Origin: Actinomycetes bacterium
Lineage (GTDB): Bacteria; Actinomycetota; CALGFH01
Direction: 5' to 3'
DNA: 45,796 nucleotides
Assembly (NCBI GenBank): GCA_036000965.1
Contig: DASYUT010000109.1
Location: 1-45,796 of the forward strand
This document shows positions 29,841-38,101 of this stretch, in pieces. Position numbers and translations under genes: made by a program. How positions within the stretch are numbered: position 1 is the first letter of the stretch; each line of letters begins with the position of its first letter. The notes under the pieces are model-generated. The model was not told where the DNA came from, searched no databases, and saw only the letters and a program-made list of their open reading frames with translations.

Positions 29841-30490
29841 CGGCATCCCTCCCGCGTGCTCGGATCCGCATGGACCAATCAAACAGAATGTCTAGAAAAA
29901 CCGGATAGACATGGTAGAGCCCGTCGGCCATTTGAGAGGCACCCGTCCCTGCTCGGGATGGCCTCGTCCGACGAGCGCAGCATGCCACGCCGCATGCTGC
30001 TGAGCACCGGCGCGCACGCCCCAGCGCCAGGGAGGACCACGGGTGCGGCCATCGCTCACCGACGACGAGTGCCAGCGGCTGGCCGAACTCCTGGCGAGCT
30101 GCTCGACCAGGTGGCGGCCAGCATCCCGGCGCGGACCCGCCGGCGGGAGGAAGACGCCTCAGCTGCCACGGATCCCGCCTTTCGGGTCCGGGTTGAGCTG
30201 CCTGCAGGCGCGTGCGGACCGATGCTTAGGACCCGTCGGGGGAGCAGGCCGGCGATGACGACGCCGCTCGGAGCCTGGCGGCGATGGCACCGGCTTGGGC
30301 GCAGGCAGAGCCCGTCGTCGGTGACCACCTGCCTCGTTGGCAAGGGCTGCCGGCCCGCGGCAGCCAGGGTGGTGACACCTGACTCGTTGCGCTCCACGAT
30401 GGAGCGTCGAGACGGCGCGGTGCGGCGCCCAAGCGATGAGCGGTCACGGCAAACGCGCTGAGGGCTTTGGGTGGGGAGGGGGAGGTTGAG
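29841..30490. other. 650-bp spacer without a confident gene
   Basis: The left part is AT-rich (29876-29925) and probably holds the PPOX promoter. A hairpin with an 8-bp stem (29977-29984 with 29993-30000) follows. At 30043 a GTG with GGGAGG 8 bases upstream opens a frame beginning MRPSLTDDECQRLAELLA. After about 18 residues it turns into low-complexity Arg/Pro sequence, while a neighbouring frame continues sensibly (LLDQVAASIPARTRRREED). This may be a frameshifted, decayed small gene. Nothing else recognisable. Confidence 0.4.
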
Positions 30491-31240
30491 GTGGCTGACG
30501 AGAGGGAGGTCGCCGTCGGGCGGGCGCAGGAGGGCGATGCACCGGCCACGGCCTTGTTGGAGCGCAAGCACGACCCCTCGCGCGTCCTGGCCCTGTCCGA
30601 CGGTGTCTTCGCGATCATCATCACGCTGCTGGTGCTGGATGTTCATGTTCCGGAGCTCACCGAGGGCCAGTCGCTGGCTGCGGCGCTGCGGGAGATCCGG
30701 CCGTCGTTTGCCGCGTTTGTGATCAGCTTCATCGTGGCCGGGATGTACTGGGTGGGCCATCGTGACCTGTTCGGGCTGATCCGCCGGACCGATCGCGGCT
30801 TGGTCTGGCTGAACATCCTGTACCTGCTGCCGGTGTGCCTGCTGCCGTTCGGCGCCTCGCTGCTGGGCCGCTTCGACCGGGAGCCGGTGGCAGTGCGGAT
30901 CTACGGCCTGGTGCTGGTCGCGATCGCGGGCATGCGGGTGGCCATCTGGTTGTACGCCACCAGCCGCCCGCACCTACTGTGGCAGCGGCTTGATGATCGC
31001 CAGCGCCGCGCCGGGCTGGGCTTGGCCGTGTTCCCGGGGCTGGTCTACCTGCTCGCCATGCTGGTCGCATCGGTCGCGCCTGCGGTGAGCCTGGTGATCT
31101 ACGGGGGCATGCCGGTGCTGTACGTCCTCAGCATCACGGTCCTTCGCAGCGGCCGGAAGCGGAACCAGGAGTACGCGGACTTCACCGAACCCGCTCTGGC
31201 CGGTTCAGTGCCTCGACGGGTGAGCCGGCGACCACCGTGA
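30491..31240 (+). CDS. TMEM175-family (DUF1211) membrane protein
   Basis: The 249-residue protein has the signature LALSDGVFAIIITLLVLDVHVPEL in its first helix; the FSDGVFAI-type motif lines the pore of TMEM175 potassium channels. Five further helices follow (FAAFVISFIVAGMYWVGHRDLF, GLVWLNILYLLPVCLLPFGASLL, IYGLVLVAIAGMRVAIWLYATS, LGLAVFPGLVYLLAMLVASVA, VSLVIYGGMPVLYVLSITVL), making six in total, the usual bacterial count. It probably passes K+ across the cytoplasmic membrane as a tetramer. GTG 30491 has GGAGG 5 bases upstream; an earlier GTG at 30467 is unsupported. Confidence 0.85.
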   Translation: MADEREVAVGRAQEGDAPATALLERKHDPSRVLALSDGVFAIIITLLVLDVHVPELTEGQSLAAALREIRPSFAAFVISFIVAGMYWVGHRDLFGLIRRTDRGLVWLNILYLLPVCLLPFGASLLGRFDREPVAVRIYGLVLVAIAGMRVAIWLYATSRPHLLWQRLDDRQRRAGLGLAVFPGLVYLLAMLVASVAPAVSLVIYGGMPVLYVLSITVLRSGRKRNQEYADFTEPALAGSVPRRVSRRPP

Positions 31241-31287
31241 GAGGCGGTGTCGTCGAACACGGACTCGGCGGTCATGGCGGCTCCCTC

Positions 31288-31540
31288 TTATGTGTCGGCC
31301 GCTGAGCCGGCGCCGGGCTGGCCGGCAAGCTCGTCGTCCTCATCCTCGCCGGCCGCGCCCTGGTAGGTCTCGAACACGATGACGTTGCCGCTGGCGGGTC
31401 GGGCGCTGACCACGGCCTCCAACGCTTCGTCGCCGACGCCGGGGGACCGCCGCCGGCGAGCCGGCACCGGTAGACCGTCTTGGCGGGGACGCCGAGGTAG
31501 TCGGCGACCTCGGCGACGCTCAGCAGTCCTCTCGCCCTCG
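31288..31540 (-). pseudogene. decayed excisionase-like helix-turn-helix gene abutting tRNA-Leu
   Basis: Reading away from the tRNA, the frame encodes LLSVAEVADYLGVPAKTVYRCRLAGGGPPA, a clear excisionase/HTH_17 helix-turn-helix. After it the frame becomes nonsense. The +1 frame then gives a coherent acidic tail (GDEALEAVVSARPASG, GNVIVFETYQG, GEDEDDELAG) ending in TAA at 31288. There is no start codon: the HTH begins within a few codons of the tRNA 3' end. A GAGGGAG site and ATG (31275) follow, as if another gene once started there, but it runs into the TMEM175 gene on the opposite strand. This looks like the remnant of an integrated element whose att site was the tRNA. Confidence 0.6.
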
Positions 31541-31625
31541 TGCCGGAGGAGGGGCTCGAACCCTCATGCCCTGATGGGCCCAACGCTTTTAAGGCGTGGC
31601 TGTCTGCCGATTCCAGCACTCCGGC
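31541..31625 (-). tRNA. tRNA-Leu (anticodon UAA)
   Basis: The minus strand gives a complete 85-nt class II tRNA. The acceptor stem GCCGGAG/CTCCGGC has 7 pairs and the D arm contains CTGGAATCGGCAGACAG. The anticodon loop CTTAAAA has anticodon TAA (plus-strand 31589-31591). The long variable arm has the stem GCCC/GGGC, and the T arm GAGGGTTCGAGCCCCTC has 5 pairs. The discriminator base is A and CCA is not encoded. One pair at the base of the anticodon stem is mismatched. The long variable arm and the TAA anticodon identify leucine. It lies 63 bp downstream of the DtxR gene on the same strand. Confidence 0.93.
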
Positions 31626-31688
31626 CTGGGGTGCGGTCTTCGAGGCTACGGCAACCGGCCGGTCCGAGCGAGACCTGGGGTCATTCGC

Positions 31689-32417
31689 TCAACGGCTCCA
31701 GTGGCTCTCGCCGAGCAGGTAGGCGGTGGCGAGGCTCTCCGGGTCGCGCTCGGCCGGCTCACCCGTCCCTGCATGCTCGACGGCGACCGAGATGGTGCGG
31801 GCCTGGTGCAGCTCCAGGGTGGTGCGCTCGCCGTCGCGGTCGAGCAGCGTGCGGCCGTCCACGAAGTCGACCACCGTCCACGTCGACCTGGGCTCCACCC
31901 CCGCCCGCTTGAAGGCCCGGAGCAGGTCGTGGTCTTCGTTCTCGAAGCGGAGCACCCGCACCACGCTGCCGGTCGGGACGCTGGTCAGGGGCACGCCCGG
32001 CTCGCGCGGGTAGTCGCCGATGGGGTGGCCGTGCGGGCAGGTCCTGATCCTGCCGATCATCTCGAGCATGCGCTTCTCGAGGCCCTCGGTGACCCCCATC
32101 TCGAAGGTCTCCGCCTCCTCGTGCACCTCGTCCCAGGGGACGCCCATGACCTTGACGAGGAACGCCTCGACCAGCCGGTGGCGGCTGACCACGTGCTTGG
32201 CCACCGTCTCGCCCGACTCGGTGAGCGAGATGCGCTTGCCGGGACCGCGGGTCACGAGCTCCTCGGCCTCGAGCTTGCGCACCATCTCGGTCACGCTCGG
32301 GGGCGCGTATCCCAGGGCGCGGGCGAGGTTGGTCGGGCTGCGCTCGATCCCGGCCTCGTGCAGCCAGTAGAGCGCCTCCAGGTACTCCTGAACGGCTGAG
32401 CTGAGCGTCTGGGACAT
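31689..32417 (-). CDS. DtxR/MntR-family metal-dependent repressor
   Basis: The 242-residue protein has an N-terminal winged helix (VQEYLEALYWLHEAG, SPTNLARALGYAPPSVTEMVRKLEAEELV) and a dimerisation/metal domain (VVSRHRLVEAFLVKVMGVPWDEVHEEAE, then CPHGHPIG). A C-terminal FeoA/SH3-like domain follows (SVPTGSVVRVLRFENED to about residue 225). H80, E84 and H99 align with the DtxR metal ligands H79, E83 and H98. Such proteins sense Fe(II) or Mn(II) and repress uptake genes; which metal cannot be told. It starts 24 bp after the cupredoxin gene, so the two form an operon. Confidence 0.9.
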   Translation of the reverse strand: MSQTLSSAVQEYLEALYWLHEAGIERSPTNLARALGYAPPSVTEMVRKLEAEELVTRGPGKRISLTESGETVAKHVVSRHRLVEAFLVKVMGVPWDEVHEEAETFEMGVTEGLEKRMLEMIGRIRTCPHGHPIGDYPREPGVPLTSVPTGSVVRVLRFENEDHDLLRAFKRAGVEPRSTWTVVDFVDGRTLLDRDGERTTLELHQARTISVAVEHAGTGEPAERDPESLATAYLLGESHWSR

Positions 32418-32441
32418 GGCCCCATCCTACGCGGGCCTGGG

Positions 32442-32807
32442 TCACTTGGGGACGACCACCACGCGCCCGGCCATGCCGGCGTGCAGCGTGCAGCGGTACT
32501 CGAAGGTGCCCGGCCGGTCGAACCGGTGCTGGAAGGTCCCGTTGCGCACGGTCTTGGACTCGAAGCCGTCCCCCTTGACGTTGTGGGGGACGTTGCCGTC
32601 CTCGAAGGACCAGGTGACCGTGGTCCCGGCCGGCACCTGGACGGCGAGCGGGGTGAACACCGTGTCCTTGGCGACCACGCGCTGAGCGCCGACGACGGGC
32701 TCGGCCTGGGCGGCGCGGTTCTCGGGGTGGTTGGGCTGGCAGGCGGCGGCCAATATCGTGAACAAGATCACGAGCGCGGCCGTGAAGATTCGGGATCGGC
32801 TCGGCAC
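32442..32807 (-). CDS. cupredoxin (type 1 copper) lipoprotein
   Basis: The 121-residue product has a signal peptide with lipobox ILAAAC (C23) and a plastocyanin-like domain. The four type 1 copper ligands are visible: H75 in VPHNV, and C106, H109 and M112 in YRCTLHAGM. It should be a lipid-anchored extracellular electron carrier. GTG 32807 is preceded by AGGAGAG, itself part of a 13-bp unit present four times. The DtxR-family regulator gene follows by 24 bp, which links the copper protein to metal-responsive control. Upstream in frame are only repeat-derived codons, so a longer start is unlikely. Confidence 0.9.
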   Translation of the reverse strand: MPSRSRIFTAALVILFTILAAACQPNHPENRAAQAEPVVGAQRVVAKDTVFTPLAVQVPAGTTVTWSFEDGNVPHNVKGDGFESKTVRNGTFQHRFDRPGTFEYRCTLHAGMAGRVVVVPK

Positions 32808-32858
32808 TGAAGGTCTCTCCTGAAGGTCTCTCCTGAAGGTCTCTCCTGAAGGTCTCTC
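32807..32858 (-). repeat. four tandem 13-bp copies carrying the cupredoxin ribosome site
   Basis: The plus-strand unit CTGAAGGTCTCTC is present four times without a mismatch (32807-32819, 32820-32832, 32833-32845, 32846-32858). On the mRNA strand each junction forms AGGAGAG, a Shine-Dalgarno sequence. The one nearest the GTG is at correct spacing. Confidence 0.92.
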
Positions 32859-32863
32859 CTGAG

Positions 32864-32935
32864 GTGCGGGTCGGTGCCTGTCTTGCGGTGCGGGTCGGTG
32901 CCTGTCTTGCGGTGCGGGTCGGTGCCAGTCTGCCA
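32864..32935 (-). repeat. three tandem 24-bp copies further up the cupredoxin leader
   Basis: Units at 32864-32887 and 32888-32911 are identical (GTGCGGGTCGGTGCCTGTCT plus four bases). The third, 32912-32935, has three changes. This second tandem array lies 5 bp from the 13-bp array and is unrelated in sequence. Confidence 0.88.
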
Positions 32936-32971
32936 CCGGCGAGGCGACCAGGACGGCGGCCGCCCCGGCCG

Positions 32972-33952
32972 CTACGCGGCGTCGGTGGCGTCGAGTGCCG
33001 TCGACCAGCCGGCCTCGGGGTCGGCGACCGCCAGCCGGAGGGTCCAGCCGGTCCCGGGCATCCCGACGTCCCAGCACCACCACGACAGCCGCCCGACCGC
33101 CGCCCCGAGCTCGGCCGGGTCCGGGGGCCAGTCCAGGCCGGCCAAGGCCGCAGCCGCCCACCAGGCGTCGAAGCGCCCGAGCGCCGCCCCCCGGCGCACC
33201 CCGTGCGCCCCGCCGCTCGCAGCCGCCCACGCCATCCGCGCCATCGCTTCCGCCCCGGCGATCCTGCCCAGCCGGTGCCGGGGCACGCCCAGCGCGGACA
33301 CCGCGCTCGACGGCCCTCCCTCGACCACCACCGCCCGCGCGGTCCCGCCCGACTCGCTCGTCCACACCTCGACCAGGTCGGTCAAGGCACGCGCGACCTC
33401 GGGCCGGTCGAGCACCCGGCTGGGCAGGTCGCTCCCGGGTTCCATCGCGACCGGCTCGGCACCCGGGTCGGGCACCTCCAGCTTGTCGGCCGAGTAGGCG
33501 GCCAGCGCGTAGGCCGGCTCCCAGGAGGCCAGGGCGAGCGGCAGCTCGAGCACCTCGGGGTGGGCGCGCTGGTCGCCCCGCAGGTCCTCGCCGCGCAGCA
33601 CGCGCTCCTGGGCGACCGCGCCAGCGACGCCGGGCTCGCCGAGGTGGGGGGCCAGCTCCTCCCAGGCGTGAGTGGCCCCGGCCACCTCGGTGAGCGGGCC
33701 GAGCGCGAAGCGCCCGACGCCGGGGCGGAGCACCCCGGCCGCCTCCGGGCCCGGCGCCTCCAGCGCCGTGCGGTACTCGACGTAGGTGGTGACCGGCCAG
33801 AGCGGCTTGCCCCGCTCGACCGCCTCGACCAGCCGCTCGCGCAGCTCGACCATGCCCTGCCAGTCGCGGGTCGCGCACAGGCCGTCGACGGCGCGCAGCA
33901 GCGCCGCAGGGTCGGCCGCCTCCACCAGGTCGGCCAGGTACGGGTCGGGCAC
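32972..33952 (-). CDS. conserved actinobacterial hypothetical protein
   Basis: The 326-residue protein begins MPDPYLADLVEAADPAALLRAVDGLCATRDW and looks soluble and mostly helical. Conserved-looking blocks include WPVTTYVEYRTALEAP, FALGPLTEVAGATHAWEEL, ASWEPAYALAAYSADKLEVPDP, VVVEGGPSSAVSALGV, GAHGVRRGAALGRFDAWWAAAALAGL and WWCWDVGMPGTGWTLRLAV. I recognise it only as a type of uncharacterised actinobacterial protein and assign no function. GTG 33952 is set by GGAGGAGG 5 bases upstream. It stands upstream of the cupredoxin-DtxR pair, separated from it by the two repeat arrays. Confidence 0.75.
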   Translation of the reverse strand: MPDPYLADLVEAADPAALLRAVDGLCATRDWQGMVELRERLVEAVERGKPLWPVTTYVEYRTALEAPGPEAAGVLRPGVGRFALGPLTEVAGATHAWEELAPHLGEPGVAGAVAQERVLRGEDLRGDQRAHPEVLELPLALASWEPAYALAAYSADKLEVPDPGAEPVAMEPGSDLPSRVLDRPEVARALTDLVEVWTSESGGTARAVVVEGGPSSAVSALGVPRHRLGRIAGAEAMARMAWAAASGGAHGVRRGAALGRFDAWWAAAALAGLDWPPDPAELGAAVGRLSWWCWDVGMPGTGWTLRLAVADPEAGWSTALDATDAA

Positions 33953-34058
33953 GGGCGCCTCCTCCACGGGCAGGGCACCTCCCGGGTGCCACGAGCGTAC
34001 GGTCGGCCATCTTGCCACCGGCGCGAGTCTGGTGGAGACCCGCGCCGCCGGCGGGCCT

Positions 34059-34148
34059 GGGGCTGGCCCAGATCCCCCGTGGGGTTGCCTGCGCCCGCTG
34101 GCGGGCTTTCGGGGGCTGGCCCGGGTCCCCCATGGGGTTGCCTGCGCC
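34059..34148 (+). repeat. 37-bp direct repeat (53-bp period) upstream of tenA
   Basis: Copies at 34059-34095 and 34112-34148 match at 34 of 37 positions (core TGGGGTTGCCTGCGCC). The flanking GC-rich bases extend the similarity to a 53-bp tandem unit. The array ends 30 bp before the tenA start. Confidence 0.85.
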
Positions 34149-34165
34149 GCCGGCCGCGCCTCGGC

Positions 34166-34177
34166 TACGATCGGCTG
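34166..34177 (+). promoter_or_regulatory. -10 element giving a leaderless tenA transcript
   Basis: TACGAT (34166-34171) stands six bases before the ATG at 34178, so RNA synthesis would begin at the start codon. No Shine-Dalgarno sequence is present. No clear -35 box is visible at the expected distance. Confidence 0.5.
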
Positions 34178-34828
34178 ATGACCACCCCGGCCCGCCTCAG
34201 CGAGCGCGTGTTCGCGCTCGGCCGCGCCGGCCTCGACGCCCAGCTCGCGCACCCCACCGTGCGCGGCATCGCCGCCGGCACCCTCGACGAGGCGGTGTTC
34301 CGGCGCTGGCTCGTGCAGGACTGGTTGTTCCTGCACGACTACGTCCGCCTGTTCGCCCTCGCCGCCGCCCGGGCACCCGACGCGGCAACCCTCGGCCGCC
34401 TGGTCGACCTCGCCCACGCCACCTGGCACGACGAGCTGTCGCTGCACCGTGCCTACGCCGCCGAGTTCGGCCTGACCGACGCCGACCTGGACGGCCAGCC
34501 CAAGTCACGGACCTGTGCCGCCTACACCGACTTCCTCTTGCGGACCGCGGCCACCGGCGACTTCGCCGACGTCCTGGCAGCGCTGCTGCCCTGCATGTGG
34601 GGTTACTCGGAGCTGGGCCGGGCGATGGCGGCGGCCGGGATGCCGGCCGAGCCCCGCTACCGGCGGTGGGTCGAGGCCTATGCCGACCCCGGGTTCGCCG
34701 AGCTGGCCGCCTGGTGCGCGCGCATGCTCGACCGGGCCGCCGAGGGGCTGCCCGCGTGGCGGCTCGCACAGCTCGAGCGGTGCTTCACCGAGAGCCTGGA
34801 CCACGAGGTCGCGTTCTGGGACGCATGA
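34178..34828 (+). CDS. TenA-family protein (thiaminase II/aminopyrimidine aminohydrolase-like)
   Basis: The 216-residue all-helical protein has TenA marks: HPTVRGIAAGTLDEAVFRRWLVQDWLFLHDYVRLFALAAARAP, WHDELSLHRAYAAEFGL, the cysteine in AALLPCMWGYSELG that is the catalytic nucleophile in the TenA-C class, and the C-terminal ERCFTESLDHEVAFWDA with the conserved glutamate. TenA enzymes salvage degraded thiamine pyrimidines. No other thiamine gene is nearby, so a related hydrolase role is possible. Translation is probably leaderless from ATG 34178. A fragment of a phzF-like gene follows. Confidence 0.88.
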   Translation: MTTPARLSERVFALGRAGLDAQLAHPTVRGIAAGTLDEAVFRRWLVQDWLFLHDYVRLFALAAARAPDAATLGRLVDLAHATWHDELSLHRAYAAEFGLTDADLDGQPKSRTCAAYTDFLLRTAATGDFADVLAALLPCMWGYSELGRAMAAAGMPAEPRYRRWVEAYADPGFAELAAWCARMLDRAAEGLPAWRLAQLERCFTESLDHEVAFWDA

Positions 34829-34857
34829 GCCCAGCGCGCGGCCAGGAGGGAGCACGC

Positions 34858-34911
34858 ATGCCAACCCTGCAGGTCCTGTGCGTGTTCACCGGGTCCGACG
34901 GTGGCGGCTGA
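34858..34911 (+). pseudogene. 5' fragment of a PhzF-like gene, cut after 17 codons
   Basis: ATG 34858 has an excellent ribosome site (AGGAGGG, 8 bases upstream) and encodes MPTLQVLCVFTGSDGGG followed by TGA. This matches the first residues of a common actinobacterial PhzF-like subfamily, in which GNPLGV normally follows. No continuation is visible in any frame before the TreS end. It may be what is left after a deletion, or alternatively a genuine 17-residue peptide. It begins 30 bp after the tenA stop. Confidence 0.45.
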
Positions 34912-34949
34912 CCAGAGCCGTAGCCTCGGAATGCTGAACGGCTCCTCCT

Positions 34950-34971
34950 TCAGTGGTCAGTCAGTGGTCAG
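34950..34971. repeat. 11-bp perfect tandem repeat next to the treS 3' end
   Basis: TCAGTGGTCAG is repeated twice in tandem, followed by three more GGCGGCCGG-containing near copies (34973-35012) that run into the last codons of treS. Confidence 0.65.
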
Positions 34972-34995
34972 TGGCGGCCGGGTCATGGCGGCCGG

Positions 34996-36690
<1,695 letters not shown>

Positions 36691-36788
36691 CCGTTGCAGC
36701 TCCTCGACTCCGGCAGCGTACGCCCGCGTGGACAGGTGAAGCTCCCTGAAGCGGTGCTCCCCTTGCAAGTGTGCGCTGGGTCAAGCCA

Positions 36789-36817
36789 GTGTTAAACACC
36801 ACACGGTAGGCGTTCAA
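36789..36817 (-). promoter_or_regulatory. treS promoter with overlapping palindromic operator
   Basis: On the minus strand TTGAAC and TAACAC are 17 bp apart. The -10 region overlaps the perfect palindrome GTGTTTAACAC (36789-36799; 5-bp arms, 1-bp centre), a plausible repressor site. This is an AT-rich spot in a GC-rich spacer. Confidence 0.45.
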
Positions 36818-36972
36818 CCCCTGCGCATCCGGATCGCGGCGGTCGGCGGAAGCCGGCGTGGCAAGGTGCCCGGTGGGCGAGGGGTTTGTGCAGAGCGCGC
36901 TCGCTGCTCTCATCGGCTGCCGGGGGCCACGGCTACAGCACTTCCCTCCCGGCGGGCACGACCGGTGCGCCT

Positions 36973-37086
36973 GCGCCCGGACCTGACGCCGCTCCCCCTG
37001 GCGCCCGGACCTGACGCCGCTCCCCCTGGCGCGCCCGGACCTGATACCGCTCCCTCTCGCCCCCGGACCTGACGCTGCTCCCCGCC
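36973..37086 (-). repeat. four tandem 28-bp copies between YihY and treS
   Basis: Units at 36973-37000 and 37001-37028 are identical (GCGCCCGGACCTGACGCCGC plus eight bases). Units at 37031-37058 and 37059-37086 are diverged, with a 2-bp insertion before the third. Together with the treS promoter and a terminator they fill the 433-bp gap 36691-37123, which has no gene. Confidence 0.9.
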
Positions 37087-37108
37087 TCGGCCGAGGCGGG
37101 GAGCAGCG
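37073..37108 (-). terminator. 36-bp perfect palindrome, terminator of the PAP2-kinase-YihY operon
   Basis: The sequence centred at 37090/37091 is perfectly self-complementary over 18 bp on each side (arm CGCTGCTCCCCGCCTCGG). It starts 15 bp beyond the stop codon of the YihY gene in the direction of transcription. No U-tract follows. Confidence 0.7.
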
Positions 37109-37123
37109 AGGCAGGCCGGGCGG

Positions 37124-38101
37124 TCAGCGCAGCGCGGGACGGCTTCCAGGGCGCATGGTGCCCGTCCCGCCCCTCGGGTTCTCCCGCTCGCCGGTGACCG
37201 GCCCGGGGGTGCCAGCCCGGACGGCCTCGAGCTGGGCCGCGAAGGCGATTCCGAGGTAGATCGCGAGCGAGGTCAGGAACGTCCACAGCAGCAGGCCGAT
37301 CATGCCGGCCAGCGGCCCGTAGGTCTCGCCGAACGAGGTGCTCTGCGTCAGGTACAGCGAGAGCAGCCCGGTGAACAGGAACCAGAGCAGCACCGACACC
37401 CCCGACCCGAACGCGAGCCAGGAGGCGGCCGGCTGCCTGCGGCGGGGCGACTCCCGGAACAGCAGCGCCATCGCGCCCACGATCAGGCCGATCGCGACCG
37501 GCCAGCGCAGGAAGGCCCAGATCTCGCTTATCGCGCCGGACAGCCCGGTCGCCCGGCCGATGTCGGAGCCGATCACGATGAGCACGAAGGCGAGCACCGC
37601 GAGCAGGCCGGCCGTGCAGGCCAGCACCAGGCCGGTCAGGTACTTCTGCTGGGTGGGGCGGTCCTGCTCGACGCCGTAGATGCGGTTGGCGCCCCGCTCG
37701 ATCTGGGCGAAGGCCAAGGCGGCCGAGACCACCGCGGTGAGCAGCCCGAACACCAGCGCCGCCCTGGCCCCGCCGCCGCTGGCCCGCTGGCCCTGCCGGA
37801 AGGCGTCCCTGACGATGTCGCCGGCCGGCCCGGGCGCGAAGCGGTCGGCGGTCTGCAGGATGAGCGTGGAGAACTTCTTGGCGTTCAGGACGCTGGCGAG
37901 CCCCACCGTGGCGATCAGGGCGGGGAGCAGGGTCAGGGTCACCTGGAAGGCCAGGGCCCGGGCGTGGCTGAAGCCGTCGGCGGCCCGGAAGCGCTGGAAC
38001 GAGTCCTTCACGAGCCGCCCGATGCCGGTCCGGCGCAGCGTCTCCAGGGCGTCGTCACCCTCCAGGTCGTAGGTTTCGGGGACCGATGTTGCCGTGCTCA
38101 T
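37124..38101 (-). CDS. YihY/BrkB-family membrane protein
   Basis: The 325-residue protein has an N-terminal cytoplasmic part (LVKDSFQRFRAADGFSHARALAFQVTLTLLPALIATVG) and six hydrophobic helices. Conserved YihY/UPF0761 marks include ALAFQVTLTLLPALI, LVFGLLTAVVSAALAFAQIERGANRIYG and TSFGETYGPLAGMIGLLLWTFLTSLAIYLGIAFAAQLE. The molecular role of the family is unsettled. ATG 38101 overlaps the stop of the lipid kinase gene (ATGA), so it is the last gene of a coupled three-gene operon with PAP2 and the lipid kinase, hinting at a role with membrane lipids. The C-terminus is a hydrophilic Gly/Arg tail. Confidence 0.9.
   Translation of the reverse strand: MSTATSVPETYDLEGDDALETLRRTGIGRLVKDSFQRFRAADGFSHARALAFQVTLTLLPALIATVGLASVLNAKKFSTLILQTADRFAPGPAGDIVRDAFRQGQRASGGGARAALVFGLLTAVVSAALAFAQIERGANRIYGVEQDRPTQQKYLTGLVLACTAGLLAVLAFVLIVIGSDIGRATGLSGAISEIWAFLRWPVAIGLIVGAMALLFRESPRRRQPAASWLAFGSGVSVLLWFLFTGLLSLYLTQSTSFGETYGPLAGMIGLLLWTFLTSLAIYLGIAFAAQLEAVRAGTPGPVTGERENPRGGTGTMRPGSRPALR

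Noticed and set aside
24975-30461. A very long plus-strand open frame of about 1,828 codons crossing GH15, MFS and sigma genes
   Set aside because: It is an antisense or frame-shifted shadow caused by high GC; its product is Arg/Pro/Gly-rich with no domains, and clear family proteins occupy the same DNA in other frames.
31099-31275. 58-codon minus-strand frame from ATG 31275 with a good ribosome site
   Set aside because: Only the first 11 codons are outside the TMEM175 gene; the rest is antisense to it. It is kept only as part of the remnant-element interpretation.
31430-31540. Programmed frameshift in the excisionase-like gene
   Set aside because: No slippery sequence or stimulatory structure is evident and there is no start codon, so decay is the simpler explanation.
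36973-37086. Repeat array of 28-bp units suggestive of CRISPR
   Set aside because: The units are directly adjacent with no spacers, there are only four, and no cas genes are present; it is a simple tandem repeat. The same holds for 40052-40135 and 43066-43137.
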